A stretch of DNA of 64,000 nt. Origin: Limisoma sp963601185. Lineage in GTDB: Bacteria > Bacteroidota > Bacteroidia > Bacteroidales > Muribaculaceae. Shown here piece after piece: positions 42,051-52,200 of the stretch. A model generated the notes under the pieces. That model had not been told where the DNA came from and ran no database searches. It was given only the letters and a program-made list of their open reading frames with translations. Location of the stretch: the NCBI GenBank assembly GCA_963601185.1, contig CAVCEE010000001.1, forward strand, positions 1-64,000, given 5' to 3'. How positions within the stretch are numbered: position 1 is the stretch's first letter; each line of letters opens with the position of its first letter. A program made the position numbers and the translations under genes.

Positions 42051-43241
42051 ATGGACTTTGACAAGATTATCAACCGCCGCCACACCGACTGCGTGAAGCA
42101 CGACGGTATGGCAGCATTTTTCGGGCGCGACGACCTCCTGCCGCTGTGGGTTGCCGACATGGATTTCGAAGTGTGCCCTGCCATCACGGAGGCTCTGCGC
42201 CAACGCCTTGAGCACCCCGTGTTCGGCTACTCCGTGACGCCCGACAGTTACTGGCAGTCGATCATCGACTGGGCAGGAAGCCGCCACGGACTCACGCTGA
42301 CGAAGGAGGAAATCACCTTCGTCCCGGGCATTGTGCGCGGCCTTGCCATGGCACTGCTGGCACTGACCGAAAAAGGCGACAAGGTGATAATCCAGCAACC
42401 GGTCTACCATCCGTTCCGCCACATCATCGAAGGCAACGGCCGCAAGGCGGTCAACAACCCCCTGCGCATTGCCGGCGATGGCTCGGCAGAGATGGACATC
42501 GACCTGCTTGAGAGGCAGATTGTTGAAGAACAGGCAAAGATGCTCATCCTCTGCAATCCACACAACCCCGGCGGTTTCGTGTGGAGTCGCCAGGCGCTGG
42601 CAAGCGTTGCCGAGGTGTGCGCCCGCCACGGCGTTATTGTGGCAAGCGACGAAATCCACGGCGACCTCGAACTCTTCGGCAACCGCTACACCCCATACCT
42701 CTCCGTCTCCGACAAGGCGAGGGAGACAGGCATCTCGTTCAGCGCACCGTCGAAGACGTTCAACATCGCTGGCATCGTCAGTTCGTGGTGCGCGGTGAAG
42801 AACCCCACTCTCCGCCGACGCTTCTTCACTTGGCTCACGGTCAACGAGTTCAACTCGCCCACCTTCGTGCAGACCATCGCCACCGAAGCCGCCTATCGCC
42901 ACGGCGGCGAATGGCTCGGTGAGGCGATTGCTTACATCGAGGGCAACGTGCTCTTCGTGGAGAAATTCCTCGGCGAGCACATCCCCGAAATCAAGCCGGT
43001 GCGGCCACAGGCATCGTTCCTCGTGTGGCTCGACTGCAAAGGCTTGGGACTGCGAGGCCGCGAACTGTCGGCACTCTTCACCGACGAAGCGCATCTTGGA
43101 CTCAACGACGGCGAAATTTTCGGACCCGGCGGCGAATACCACATGCGCCTCAACATCGGCTGTCCGCGCGCAGTGCTCGGACAGGCTCTGGAGCAACTGG
43201 CTGATGCAGTTGCCAAGCATAAAGAACTACAATCAAAATGA
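42051..43241 (+). CDS. PatB/MalY-type PLP-dependent C-S lyase or aminotransferase
   Basis: A 396-residue fold-type I PLP enzyme. Typical opening for the MalY/PatB group is P-L-W-V-A-D-M-D-F-E (31-40); the PLP-binding aspartate is D200 in A-S-D-E-I-H-G-D and the Schiff-base lysine K235 is in S-A-P-S-K-T-F-N-I-A. The C-terminal domain is complete. These enzymes act as cystathionine or cysteine C-S lyases, releasing sulfide or thiols. The start is eight bases after the DUF805 gene; the end overlaps the next gene by four bases. Confidence 0.94.
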   Translation: MDFDKIINRRHTDCVKHDGMAAFFGRDDLLPLWVADMDFEVCPAITEALRQRLEHPVFGYSVTPDSYWQSIIDWAGSRHGLTLTKEEITFVPGIVRGLAMALLALTEKGDKVIIQQPVYHPFRHIIEGNGRKAVNNPLRIAGDGSAEMDIDLLERQIVEEQAKMLILCNPHNPGGFVWSRQALASVAEVCARHGVIVASDEIHGDLELFGNRYTPYLSVSDKARETGISFSAPSKTFNIAGIVSSWCAVKNPTLRRRFFTWLTVNEFNSPTFVQTIATEAAYRHGGEWLGEAIAYIEGNVLFVEKFLGEHIPEIKPVRPQASFLVWLDCKGLGLRGRELSALFTDEAHLGLNDGEIFGPGGEYHMRLNIGCPRAVLGQALEQLADAVAKHKELQSK

Positions 43242-43753
43242 AATACAACGACGAAGACGACAAATGTTTAGGCATCGCCGGAATGGCGATAGGCATATCA
43301 ATATGGAACGGCGAGGAACTCCTCTGCCAAATTGACCTCGACGACGAGGATGGAGGCTACGTATCGTTCACGCCCGACTACTATTTCAGCGGCAACCCGG
43401 CGGTATCGCCCGTTGACTCGTGGCACGCCACGCTGAAGCACTACCAACTCACCGTGGGTATGCTCATAGCCAATCTTATGAGCCGCTCCATCGCCGCAAA
43501 CAAGGCTTTCCGCTACGCCGACGCCAAGAAAGCCATCTTCGAGGAGGTGGCAGAAGAAGGCAAGCGGTCGTGCCAGTTGGAAGACGACGAGATACGCCAA
43601 CTCTTCCAGGACACGTTCGGCTACCTTGAGCAAGTGTTCAGCAACAGGTCGGTGCGCACCATCGCCCAGACGTTTGCTAACCGACTCAAGGACAAACGCC
43701 GCCTCACCAACTACGAGGTGAAGGAACTGCTGGGTATGCTCAACGACGATTAA
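43238..43753 (+). CDS. Conserved-looking protein of unknown function
   Basis: A 171-residue acidic cytosolic protein I do not recognise. It starts with a charged M-K-Y-N-D-E-D-D-K and has a strand-rich first part containing I-S-I-W-N-G-E-E-L and a helical, lysine-rich second part (D-A-K-K-A-I-F-E-E to the end). No signal peptide, metal motif or catalytic pattern stands out. The start overlaps the PatB-type stop by four bases (ATGA), so it is co-translated. A Bacteroidota-limited helper is possible. Confidence 0.75.
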   Translation: MKYNDEDDKCLGIAGMAIGISIWNGEELLCQIDLDDEDGGYVSFTPDYYFSGNPAVSPVDSWHATLKHYQLTVGMLIANLMSRSIAANKAFRYADAKKAIFEEVAEEGKRSCQLEDDEIRQLFQDTFGYLEQVFSNRSVRTIAQTFANRLKDKRRLTNYEVKELLGMLNDD

Positions 43754-43791
43754 CGACAGTTATCAACAATCTACAAAAACATACGGAAACA

Positions 43792-44208
43792 ATGAAAGCG
43801 AAAAACGCAATTATCGGCATCACCCTCGCCGCCGCTGCGGTGGTGGCTACAGTGGCAATGACCTCGGCAGGCAACGCCGACGAGGTGATGACACGCACCG
43901 CCGACGGCACCTATGTGGTCAACACCACCACGCTCGCCGGCACCGTCAAGGGCTATGCAGGCGCAACGCCCCTGAAAATCTACATCAAGAACGACAAAGT
44001 GGTCAAGGTAGAGGCGCTTCCCAACCAGGAAACCAGAAGCATCTTCGCCAAGGTGAAACGGTCGCTGCTCGACAAGTGGAACGGCAACAGTGTGAAGGCT
44101 GCCACCAAGATGCAGGTCGACGCCGTGAGCGGAGCAACCTACTCCAGCAACGCCGTGAAGGAAAACGTGAAACGCGGATTGGCGTACTACAAAAAACACC
44201 GCAAATAA
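43792..44208 (+). CDS. Exported single-domain FMN-binding protein
   Basis: A 138-residue protein with an N-terminal signal or anchor helix (about 5-25). The rest is an FMN-binding domain of the NqrC/RnfG type; D-A-V-S-G-A-T-Y-S (110-118) matches the ApbE flavinylation motif, with T116 the expected site of covalent FMN. Such stand-alone domains act as extracytosolic electron carriers. No ApbE, Nqr or Rnf gene is visible here, so the partner is unknown. It lies 38 bases after the preceding gene and 35 bases before dnaX. Confidence 0.9.
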   Translation: MKAKNAIIGITLAAAAVVATVAMTSAGNADEVMTRTADGTYVVNTTTLAGTVKGYAGATPLKIYIKNDKVVKVEALPNQETRSIFAKVKRSLLDKWNGNSVKAATKMQVDAVSGATYSSNAVKENVKRGLAYYKKHRK

Positions 44209-44231
44209 GTTCGACAAGCAGAAAAAAAGGT

Positions 44232-44239
44232 TAACTTTG
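44232..44239 (+). promoter_or_regulatory. -7 promoter box of dnaX (leaderless spacing)
   Basis: TAACTTTG, perfect TAnnTTTG, ending four bases (CCGT) before the dnaX ATG. Identical spacing to recF and pldA. Confidence 0.6.
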
Positions 44240-44243
44240 CCGT

Positions 44244-46067
44244 ATGGAAAGTTATATCGTATCGGCAAGGAAATACCGCCCGGCGACGTTTAAATCGGTG
44301 GTTGGTCAGCACGCGCTCGTCAACACGCTGAAAAACGCCATCCAGTCGGGCAGGCTCGCCCATTCCTACCTGTTCTGCGGACAGCGTGGTGTGGGCAAGA
44401 CCACTATGGCGCGCATCTTCGCCAAGGCCATCAACTGTGAGCATCTCACCGCCGACGGAGAGCCCTGCAACGAGTGTGAATCGTGCCGGGCATTCAACGA
44501 GCAGCGGTCGCTCAACATCATCGAACTCGACGCCGCGTCGAACAACAGCGTCGACGACATCCGGCAACTCACCGAGCAGGTGCTCATACCGCCGGTCACC
44601 GGCCGCTACCGCGTGTTTATCGTCGATGAGGTCCACATGCTTTCCACCGCCGCCTTCAACGCATTCCTCAAAACGCTTGAAGAGCCGCCGAAATATGTGA
44701 TTTTCATCCTCGCAACGACCGAACGGCAGAAAATCCTGCCCACCATCCTCTCGCGTTGCCAGAAATACGACTTCCAGCGCATCACGCCTGCCGACATCGC
44801 CGAGCAACTGAAATATGTAGCCGACCACGAAGGCTACACCACCGAGCCGGAGGCACTCAACGTGATAGCACAGAAGGCCGACGGCGCAATGCGCGATGCC
44901 CTGTCGATCTTTGACCAGGTGGCAGCCGCCTCACTTGGCAACATCACCTACCACGCCACCATCGACAACCTCAACATCCTCGACTACGACTACTATTTCC
45001 GCCTCGTCGACGCTTTCGCCGCCGGCAACGTGGAGCAGTCGCTGCTCATCTACAAGGAGGTGCGCGACCACGGCTTCGACTCGAAGGTGTTTGTCAACGG
45101 TGTGGCTACGCATCTGCGCGAACTCGTGGTGGCTCATTCGCCCGAACTCATACCGCTGATGGAAGCCACCGGCGAGATTGCCGAACGCTACAAGCAACAG
45201 GCCGCCAAATGTCCGCTCCCAAAACTCTATGCGGCGATGGACCTCTGCAACACGTGCGATTTGAGTTACAACAGCGCCACCAACAAGCGTTTCACCGTCG
45301 AACTGACACTGATAAAGATTTGCCAGCTTTTTAGCGATGAGGCCCCTGCACAACCTCAACAACAACAGTTGAAGAAGTTAGCGCCAAGCACCGCTCCGGC
45401 AGCACGGCAACAAGCGCAACCAGCGCCCCAAGCCGCTCCGAGAGTGCAGGCACAGCCTCAACCTCAGGCAACACAACAACAAGCAGCACAATCCGCAACA
45501 CCGCGCCCCCAGGCAGCACCCGTACAGGCTGCCGCCCAGCGTCCTGTTGTCCGCACCGCAGCCGCCGCTGGCGGACTGCGCGTAGCCGGACTCAACACGG
45601 TGTCGATAAAAGCCACACTGTCGGGCCATCCGGCTGCACCCGTAGCCGCACCCGTAGCCGCCACGGCGGCAAAGAGTGCGCTGCAGCAACCCGTCGGTCG
45701 CCGCGCTGAAGCCTACACCGACGAGGACTTCAAGGAAAGTTGGCGCATCTACGTGCGCGCCCACAAGAAGGAATCGCTCCTCTACAACGCTATGATTATG
45801 GGATTCCCGGAGCGCACCGACGGCGACAACTACGTGTTCAGCGTGAGCAACCCTGCACAGAAAGAGAAGATGGAGTCGATGATGCACGAAATCCTGCAAT
45901 CCATCCGCGACACGCTGAAAAACGACAACGTGATGCTCACTATCAAGGTGATGGACCGCCGCCCCGAAGAGAAAGTGTGGACTCAGCGCGAACTAATGAC
46001 GGAGGCTGCCCAGCGCAACCCCAAGGTGCTGGAATTCATAAAGAAATACCGTTTGAGCATGATCTGA
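44244..46067 (+). CDS. dnaX: DNA polymerase III subunit gamma/tau
   Basis: A 607-residue clamp-loader subunit. Walker A G-Q-R-G-V-G-K-T-T (46-54), zinc-binding cysteines C65, C75, C78 and C81, Walker B V-F-I-V-D-E-V-H (about 125-132) and sensor region S-R-C (about 171-173) are clear. After the AAA core and its collar (to about 370), a Q/A/P-rich linker of about 110 residues is followed by a C-terminal domain from about 485, the tau part that contacts the polymerase. I see no A-rich slippery site, so only the full-length product is expected. Confidence 0.97.
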   Translation: MESYIVSARKYRPATFKSVVGQHALVNTLKNAIQSGRLAHSYLFCGQRGVGKTTMARIFAKAINCEHLTADGEPCNECESCRAFNEQRSLNIIELDAASNNSVDDIRQLTEQVLIPPVTGRYRVFIVDEVHMLSTAAFNAFLKTLEEPPKYVIFILATTERQKILPTILSRCQKYDFQRITPADIAEQLKYVADHEGYTTEPEALNVIAQKADGAMRDALSIFDQVAAASLGNITYHATIDNLNILDYDYYFRLVDAFAAGNVEQSLLIYKEVRDHGFDSKVFVNGVATHLRELVVAHSPELIPLMEATGEIAERYKQQAAKCPLPKLYAAMDLCNTCDLSYNSATNKRFTVELTLIKICQLFSDEAPAQPQQQQLKKLAPSTAPAARQQAQPAPQAAPRVQAQPQPQATQQQAAQSATPRPQAAPVQAAAQRPVVRTAAAAGGLRVAGLNTVSIKATLSGHPAAPVAAPVAATAAKSALQQPVGRRAEAYTDEDFKESWRIYVRAHKKESLLYNAMIMGFPERTDGDNYVFSVSNPAQKEKMESMMHEILQSIRDTLKNDNVMLTIKVMDRRPEEKVWTQRELMTEAAQRNPKVLEFIKKYRLSMI

Positions 46068-46095
46068 CCCGGATTGTGCCACCAATGCTACAGGA

Positions 46096-47106
46096 ATGAC
46101 AAAGAAAGTACTGATTACTGGCGCCGGCGGATTTATCGGCGGCTTCATCGTCGAGGAAGCCCTGCGCCGTGGCTACGACGTGTGGGCGGCGGTGAGAGCC
46201 ACCACCTCGCGCAAATATCTGCAAGACGAACGCATCCGCTTCGTCGAACTCGATTTCTCGGACGAGGAGAAATTCCGCGCCACCATTGCCGCCGAACTCC
46301 AAGCCCACGGCAAGTGGGACTATGTGGTGCATAACCTCGGTGCCACCAAATGCGCCAATTTCAGCGATTTCAACCGCATCAACTACGGATATATCCGCCT
46401 CTTTGCCGACACCCTTACGGCACTCGATGCCGTGCCCGACGGGTTCGTGATGATGAGTTCGATGAGCGTGCTCGGACTCGGCGACGAGAAAGGCTACACG
46501 CCGTTCACCTCGAAGAGCGTGCCAATGGCAAACACTCGCTACGGACTCTCCAAACTCAAGGCAGAGACCTACCTGCAATCGCTCGCCGGCTTCCCCTACA
46601 TAGCCATGCGCCCCACAGGCGTCTACGGTCCTCGCGAACGCGACTATTTCCTTATGATTGAGTCAATCCGCAAAGGCTTCGATTTCAGTGTGGGCTACCG
46701 CCAGCAGATGCTCACGTTTATCTACGTCAAGGACCTCGCCTCGGCGGTGTTCGCCGCCCTGGAGTCAGGCGTGCGCCGCAAGTCGTATCTGCTCACCGAC
46801 GGCAAGACCTACTCACAGAGCGAGTTCCGCACCATCGTGAAGCAACTGCTGAAGAAACGCTTCGTAGTACCGGTGAAAGCGCCTCTGTGGCTAGTCAAGG
46901 TTGTGTGTGCCGTGGCAGAACGCATCGCTGCCGCCAAAGGCAAGGCAAGCACCCTCAACCGCGACAAGTACATCATCCTGCGCCAGCGCAACTGGACCTG
47001 CGACATCTCCGATGCCGTCAACGATTTCGGCTACTCTCCGCGCTACGACCTGCGTGCCGGGCTGGAGGAAGCCATCCAATGGTACCGCGACAACGGCTGG
47101 CTATAA
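46096..47106 (+). CDS. NAD-dependent epimerase/dehydratase
   Basis: A 336-residue extended short-chain dehydrogenase. NAD-binding G-A-G-G-F-I-G-G (9-16) and catalytic Y-G-L-S-K-L-K (about Y149-K153 region) with an upstream serine in M-S-S-M-S are present. The typical substrates are nucleotide sugars or steroid-like alcohols; this one cannot be told. It starts 28 bases after dnaX and is followed 21 bases later by a DUF2851 gene, so the three may be one transcript. Confidence 0.92.
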   Translation: MTKKVLITGAGGFIGGFIVEEALRRGYDVWAAVRATTSRKYLQDERIRFVELDFSDEEKFRATIAAELQAHGKWDYVVHNLGATKCANFSDFNRINYGYIRLFADTLTALDAVPDGFVMMSSMSVLGLGDEKGYTPFTSKSVPMANTRYGLSKLKAETYLQSLAGFPYIAMRPTGVYGPRERDYFLMIESIRKGFDFSVGYRQQMLTFIYVKDLASAVFAALESGVRRKSYLLTDGKTYSQSEFRTIVKQLLKKRFVVPVKAPLWLVKVVCAVAERIAAAKGKASTLNRDKYIILRQRNWTCDISDAVNDFGYSPRYDLRAGLEEAIQWYRDNGWL

Positions 47107-47127
47107 CCCACGAAACACCTTGATGCC

Positions 47128-48396
47128 ATGGAGATGCTGATGCAATACATGTGGGAACACCGGCTGTGGGGCGCACGGCCGCTCACCACCAACGACGGCC
47201 GCCCGGTGAAGGTGATTGACCCCGGACGGCGCAACACCGATGCCGGTCCCGACTTTTTCAACGCCAAGGTGGAGATTGACGGCTGCTTGTGGGCTGGCAA
47301 TGTGGAAATCCACTACCGTGCCTCCGACTGGCATCGCCACGGACACGACGACGACCGCGCCTACGACTCCGTGGTGCTCCACGTGGTGGCAAAGGACGAT
47401 GCCGCCGTTGTCCGTCACGACGGCGAGCGCATACCGCAGATGGTGATGGAGTGTACAGTCGACATTGCCGACCGCTACGCCAGCCTTGTCAACGCCAAGG
47501 AAGAACTGCCGTGCAAGGCGGTAATCGCTACTCTGAGCAGCCTCGAGGCGGCAGAATGGATACAGTCGCTCGTGTTTGAACGCCTCGCCGACAAAAGCCG
47601 CCGGGTGAAGGCTCTGCTGGAACGCTATCACGGCAGTTGGGAGGACACCTGCTATGTGACCCTCGCGCGCACCATCGGCTTCGGCACCAACAGCGACGCC
47701 TTCGAACTCCTTGCCAAGAGTCTGCCGCTCAACCTACTGCACAAGCACGCCGACTCGCTGCTGCAACTTGAAGCACTCTTCTTCGGACAGGCGGGGCTGC
47801 TCGACAAGCCTGCCGCCGACCGCTATCAGGAGCAACTGCAACGCGAATACTCGTTTCTCGCCACCAAATTCTCCCTGCGCCGCCCCGAAGGACTCGTCTG
47901 GAAGGCTTTCCGCATGCGTCCGCAAAACTTCCCTTGGCGGCGCATCGCACTGCTCGCCCACTATGTGCACGGCGGCTTCCGCCTGATGGCCGACATCCTC
48001 GCCACCCAAGGCAACGGGAAGCAGTTGCGCGAACTCTTCAGCGTGGCTCTCACCGGCTACTGGAGCAACCATTTCACGTTCGGTCACGAAAGTGGCGAGG
48101 CTCAAGCAGCACTCGGCCGCGGCAGCGTGGACATCGTGCTCATCAACACCGTTGCGCCGCTCTACTATGCATATTCGGAATTTGCCGACGACTATGAGTG
48201 GGCGGAACGCGCCGTAGCACTCCTCGAGTCGCTCAAGCCCGAAAACAACCACATCACCACAATGTTTGCGCGTGCCGGTATGAAGATTGACAATGCCCTC
48301 ACCTCGCAAGCCGCAATCCAACTGCGCAACGCCTACTGCCTACAGCGCAAATGCCTCTACTGCCAAGCCGGGCACAAGATGCTCTCCGCCAAATAA
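47128..48396 (+). CDS. DUF2851 family protein
   Basis: A 422-residue cytosolic protein of the DUF2851 family, abundant in Bacteroidota and of unknown function. The opening L-M-Q-Y-M-W-E-H-R-L-W (4-14) and D-P-G-R-R-N-T-D-A-G-P-D-F-F-N-A (31-46) with V-E-I-H-Y-R-A-S-D-W-H (57-67) are the family signature, the latter reminiscent of a nuclease-like fold. The closing C-L-Y-C-Q-A-G segment has a Cys-x2-Cys pair that could bind metal. It ends a rightward string and meets the leftward slyD gene. Confidence 0.92.
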   Translation: MEMLMQYMWEHRLWGARPLTTNDGRPVKVIDPGRRNTDAGPDFFNAKVEIDGCLWAGNVEIHYRASDWHRHGHDDDRAYDSVVLHVVAKDDAAVVRHDGERIPQMVMECTVDIADRYASLVNAKEELPCKAVIATLSSLEAAEWIQSLVFERLADKSRRVKALLERYHGSWEDTCYVTLARTIGFGTNSDAFELLAKSLPLNLLHKHADSLLQLEALFFGQAGLLDKPAADRYQEQLQREYSFLATKFSLRRPEGLVWKAFRMRPQNFPWRRIALLAHYVHGGFRLMADILATQGNGKQLRELFSVALTGYWSNHFTFGHESGEAQAALGRGSVDIVLINTVAPLYYAYSEFADDYEWAERAVALLESLKPENNHITTMFARAGMKIDNALTSQAAIQLRNAYCLQRKCLYCQAGHKMLSAK

Positions 48397-48451
48397 AAAA
48401 GGACTGCATCGACAACGACACAGCCCCGAATATCTTTCCGGTGACACCCTT

Positions 48452-49012
48452 TTAATGGCAACCGCCACAGCCTCCGCAGCCGTCGCTGCATCCGCCGTCG
48501 CCACAGTTGCCACCGCAACCGCCGCACTGAGGGTGGAGTTCAGCCTCCGTGGCATCGCGCACGGTGATGATTTCGCCCTTGAAGTGCATTGTCATGCCAG
48601 CCATAGGGTGGTTGAAGTCGACCGTAACCTCCTCGTCGTTGATGTCGAGCACCATACCAGGAGCCGGGCGGCCCTCGGCAGTCATCATCGTGATGGCAGC
48701 GCCGACATAGACGTGCTTCGAGTCGAACTCGCCGTCCATTTCAAACATCTTGCGCGACAAGTTCTTCACCAGTCCGTCCTGATAGTCGCCGAAGCCGTCG
48801 TCAGGAGTGACCGTGAAATCGAAGCCCTCGCCAGCCTGCTTGCCGTTGATGGCGTGGCAGATGGCAGGAAGCATAGTCTCCTCGTCGCCGAAGACGAAAC
48901 GTTCAGGCTTTTCGCGTGTCATCGACAGCATCAGTTCCTCCTTGCCGTCGTCGCCGACCTCGTAGAGATCGTAGGCCATCTCTACAAACTTTCCCTTTAC
49001 AATTTTATCCAT
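48452..49012 (-). CDS. slyD: FKBP-type peptidyl-prolyl isomerase (SlyD-like) with Cys/Gly-rich tail
   Basis: A 186-residue SlyD-like chaperone and prolyl isomerase. The FKBP part is interrupted by an insert-in-flap domain (about 70-130), with the usual G-F-D-F-T-V-T-P-D-D-G-F-G-D-Y (63-77). The C-terminal 24 residues contain seven cysteines (C163, C166, C170, C175, C179, C182, C185) and a final histidine among glycines, a likely nickel or zinc binding tail. SlyD tails of proteobacteria are His/Cys rich; this one is almost only Cys. A promoter box TACCTTTG lies at 49051-49058 (minus). Confidence 0.93.
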   Translation of the reverse strand: MDKIVKGKFVEMAYDLYEVGDDGKEELMLSMTREKPERFVFGDEETMLPAICHAINGKQAGEGFDFTVTPDDGFGDYQDGLVKNLSRKMFEMDGEFDSKHVYVGAAITMMTAEGRPAPGMVLDINDEEVTVDFNHPMAGMTMHFKGEIITVRDATEAELHPQCGGCGGNCGDGGCSDGCGGCGGCH

Positions 49013-49050
49013 ATTCTTAATTTTCCTTTGTATTTCAGACTTTGAAAGTG

Positions 49051-49058
49051 CAAAGGTA
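49051..49058 (-). promoter_or_regulatory. -7 promoter box of slyD
   Basis: TACCTTTG on the minus strand, perfect TAnnTTTG, 38 bases before the slyD ATG. It shares the divergent region with the promoter of the 1518-residue protein gene. Confidence 0.55.
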
Positions 49059-49090
49059 TCATATTTTTTGCAATATTCTAAATAATTATA

Positions 49091-49098
49091 TACTTTTG
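49091..49098 (+). promoter_or_regulatory. Candidate -7 box for the large secreted protein gene
   Basis: TACTTTTG, perfect TAnnTTTG, but with a 123-base leader to the ATG at 49222. A second, poorer match (GAATTTTG, 49131-49138) lies closer. The long leader could hold a regulatory element, though no hairpin stands out. Confidence 0.4.
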
Positions 49099-49221
49099 AG
49101 GGTTGTTAAGTTATCGGTTCTTAATTAGTGGAATTTTGCAGTCCAGAGATGCGGACGAGCCGAAAAAAGTGAGTTTCTCCTAACATAGAAGGTTATACAA
49201 CTAACACTATAATTAACGGAT

Positions 49222-52200
49222 ATGAAAGAGACATTGAAAATTGCCCTGTCGTGCGCAGCGGCGTTGGCACTGTTTGCACCGGTTACCGCCGTGTCGCAGA
49301 CCTATGGCCCACGCAACCACGCAACCGACAAGGGTGTCGCGAAGCAGAAGATGAAACCTACTGCACGCGTAGCAATGGACAAGGAATTTGCCCAGAACTA
49401 TCCGGCCCTGTGCAAGTGGAAGTACCAGGGCAACGACAAGGCCAAGAAAGGTCAGTTTGTCGAAGTAAAGAACAACACTGTCACCACCGCCAAGAAAGGC
49501 AAGACCCAACAGCCGGCAAAGAAGCAGACAGCCCGCAAGAAGGCGCAACTCACCGCTGTTGCCAGTCGCGAACTCTACGGTAACGTGATCTACTCCGCAG
49601 CGTGGGACGATGAGGATCTCTACGGTCTTTACACGTTCAACACCACCGACCCTGTTTCTCCGTCGGTGAAATGGCGCAACGACTGGTGTGTGGCCAACGG
49701 TGGCGGCGCGCTGGTAGGCGATGTGTACCACACTGTGAGTTGGTCGCAGAACGGCAGCGGCATCAACGCATCCTATATGAGTTTCGACGTTGAGACTGGC
49801 TATATCTATGCCGACCACTCGATGTACGACGACGCTTCGATGATTGCCACCGAAGTGGCAGTGGCAAGCAACGGCACCGTCTACGGCGAGTTCTACAACG
49901 ACAGCCTCGACGGCTATGTGCTGGCTACAGCCGACTACGACAACTATACCCACAACACCATCGGCACGCTCAACAACTGGTATATTGCAATGGGTATCGC
50001 CAGCGACAACACCATCTATGCAATCTCTGCCGATGGCGACCTCTACAGCATCAATGCCGAGACCGCAAAGGAAACACTCGTAGGCTCTACCGGCCTCACG
50101 GTGATGGATTCTGAAGGAGGTGTCTTCGTCCAGAGCGGTGAAATCGACCAGAAGACCAACACATTCTACTGGGCAGCAGTTACTGCCGAAGGCGATTCAC
50201 GCCTCTACACCGTGGACCTCAACACTGCGGCGTTGACATTTATCGGCAACTTCGAGAGCAACGAAATGGTAGCGGGACTTAGCGTTCCGAAGCCTATCGC
50301 CGAGGACGACGCTCCGGCAGCAGTCAGCAACCTTAGTTTCAACTTTGTTGACGCCTCGCTGACTGGTACGGTAAGTTTCGACGCTCCATCGACCACCTAT
50401 GCTGGCGGCACACTCTCCGGCACTGTCAACTACACAATCACCTGCGACGGCGAGACCCTCGCCACAGGCACTGCCGAAGCCGGCGCTGCCGTATCGAAGG
50501 AGGTGACTGTCCCGGGCAACGGTATGCACACCTTCGTGGTTAGCACGTCGAACAGCGTGGGCAAGAGCCCTGACGTTTCCGAGGAACTCTACGTAGGCTA
50601 CGACGAACCTAACTGGGTTGAAAACGTGAAACTCACCGCCGACAACAACGGCAAAGTGACCCTCACTTGGGACGCTCCGACCTACGGCGTGAACTCAGGA
50701 TATATCGGCGACCTCAAATACCGCATCACACGCTATCCTGACGACGTGGTAGTGGCTGAAGCACACGAGGGCACTACATTCTCCGAGACACTTACGCCCG
50801 ACGAACTCACACTCTACTACTACAACATCGCTGCCGTAAACGGCGACGTCATCGGCACCGAGGTGTCGAGCAAGACGGTTGCTGTAGGACCGGCTCTCAC
50901 GTTGCCTTACGACAACACGTTTGCCGACAGTTCGTCGCTCGACTATATGACAATCATCGACGCCAACGAGGACAACATCACGTGGGAATACCACTGGGAG
51001 CAGCAGTGCGCTTCATGCGCCTACAGTTTCGACCAGCAGGCCAACGACTGGCTCATCACGCCTCCGCTGAAGATGGAAGCCAACAAGATGTACACCATCC
51101 GCTTCACAGCCTCTCCGATGATTGAGAACGACTCCCGCTACTATGAGCGCATGGAGGTGAGAGTCGGCGTAGGTTCAGACCCAACAAAGTACGCTACAGT
51201 ATTGCTCGAGCCTTCTGAACTCACGAAGCAGACAACGTTTACATACAACTACCTCTCCTCGGCGAATGAGGACATCAGGATTGCATTCCACGCAATCAGC
51301 GACCCTGACATGTTCAACCTCCTTCTCCGCGAGGTACATGTAAGTACTGGTGCCAACCTTGCCGCTCCTGCCGCTGCCAGCGAAGTAGCAGTGAAGGCTG
51401 ACGCCACCGGAGCCCTCTCGGCAACTGTGTCGTGCAAACTGCCGACCCAAACGGTGATTGGCAACACCCTGTCTACAATCTCTACCGTTGAAATCTACCG
51501 CAACGGCGAACTCTGCAAGACTCTCGACAGCGGCATCACTCCGGGCGCAACAATCTCCTGCACCGACGAAGTGCCGGAAGACGGTGTCTACACCTACAAG
51601 GTGGTCTGCACCAACGCCAATGGAGCGGGCATCGCTTCCGACGAAGTATCGGCATTTGTAGGTGCCGACGAGCCGGGCGCAATCGACGCATCGAGCATCA
51701 AGGCTACGGTCGACGGCTCAAAGATCAAGATTTCTTGGGACGCAGTGACCACAGGCAAGAACGGTGGATATGTTGACCCGTCGAAGATTACCTACGAACT
51801 CTATTCGTCGGCATACTACGATGAGTTCTACGGCTACGAGTTCGGCGACCAGTACGGCACCGTGACTGGCCAGACCTCATGCACCATCGACATCGACCCG
51901 AACACTGGCGACCAGTCAATCTTCCCTTGCTACGTGATGCCGAAAAACGACAAGGGTTACGGCACATACGGCAACCTCGAAAGCGATTTCATCATCGGTG
52001 AAGCCTACAGTCTGCCGTTCTCCGAGACGTTCGACTACGGAAGCGTTAAGAACTACTGGATTGTTAAGAACCAAGGCTCTACTTGGTGGAATATGATCTC
52101 CGACTTCCCATCGCCCGACGGCGGAACTCCGGGTGTGGCATTTGCCAACACCAACAACGGCGACGCAGCAAACCTCGCCACCGGTAAGATCGCTCCTAAC

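Noticed and set aside
44244..46067. Programmed frameshift in dnaX giving a shorter gamma subunit
   Set aside because: I looked for an A-rich slippery run followed by a stem and found none near the linker; the frame is complete.
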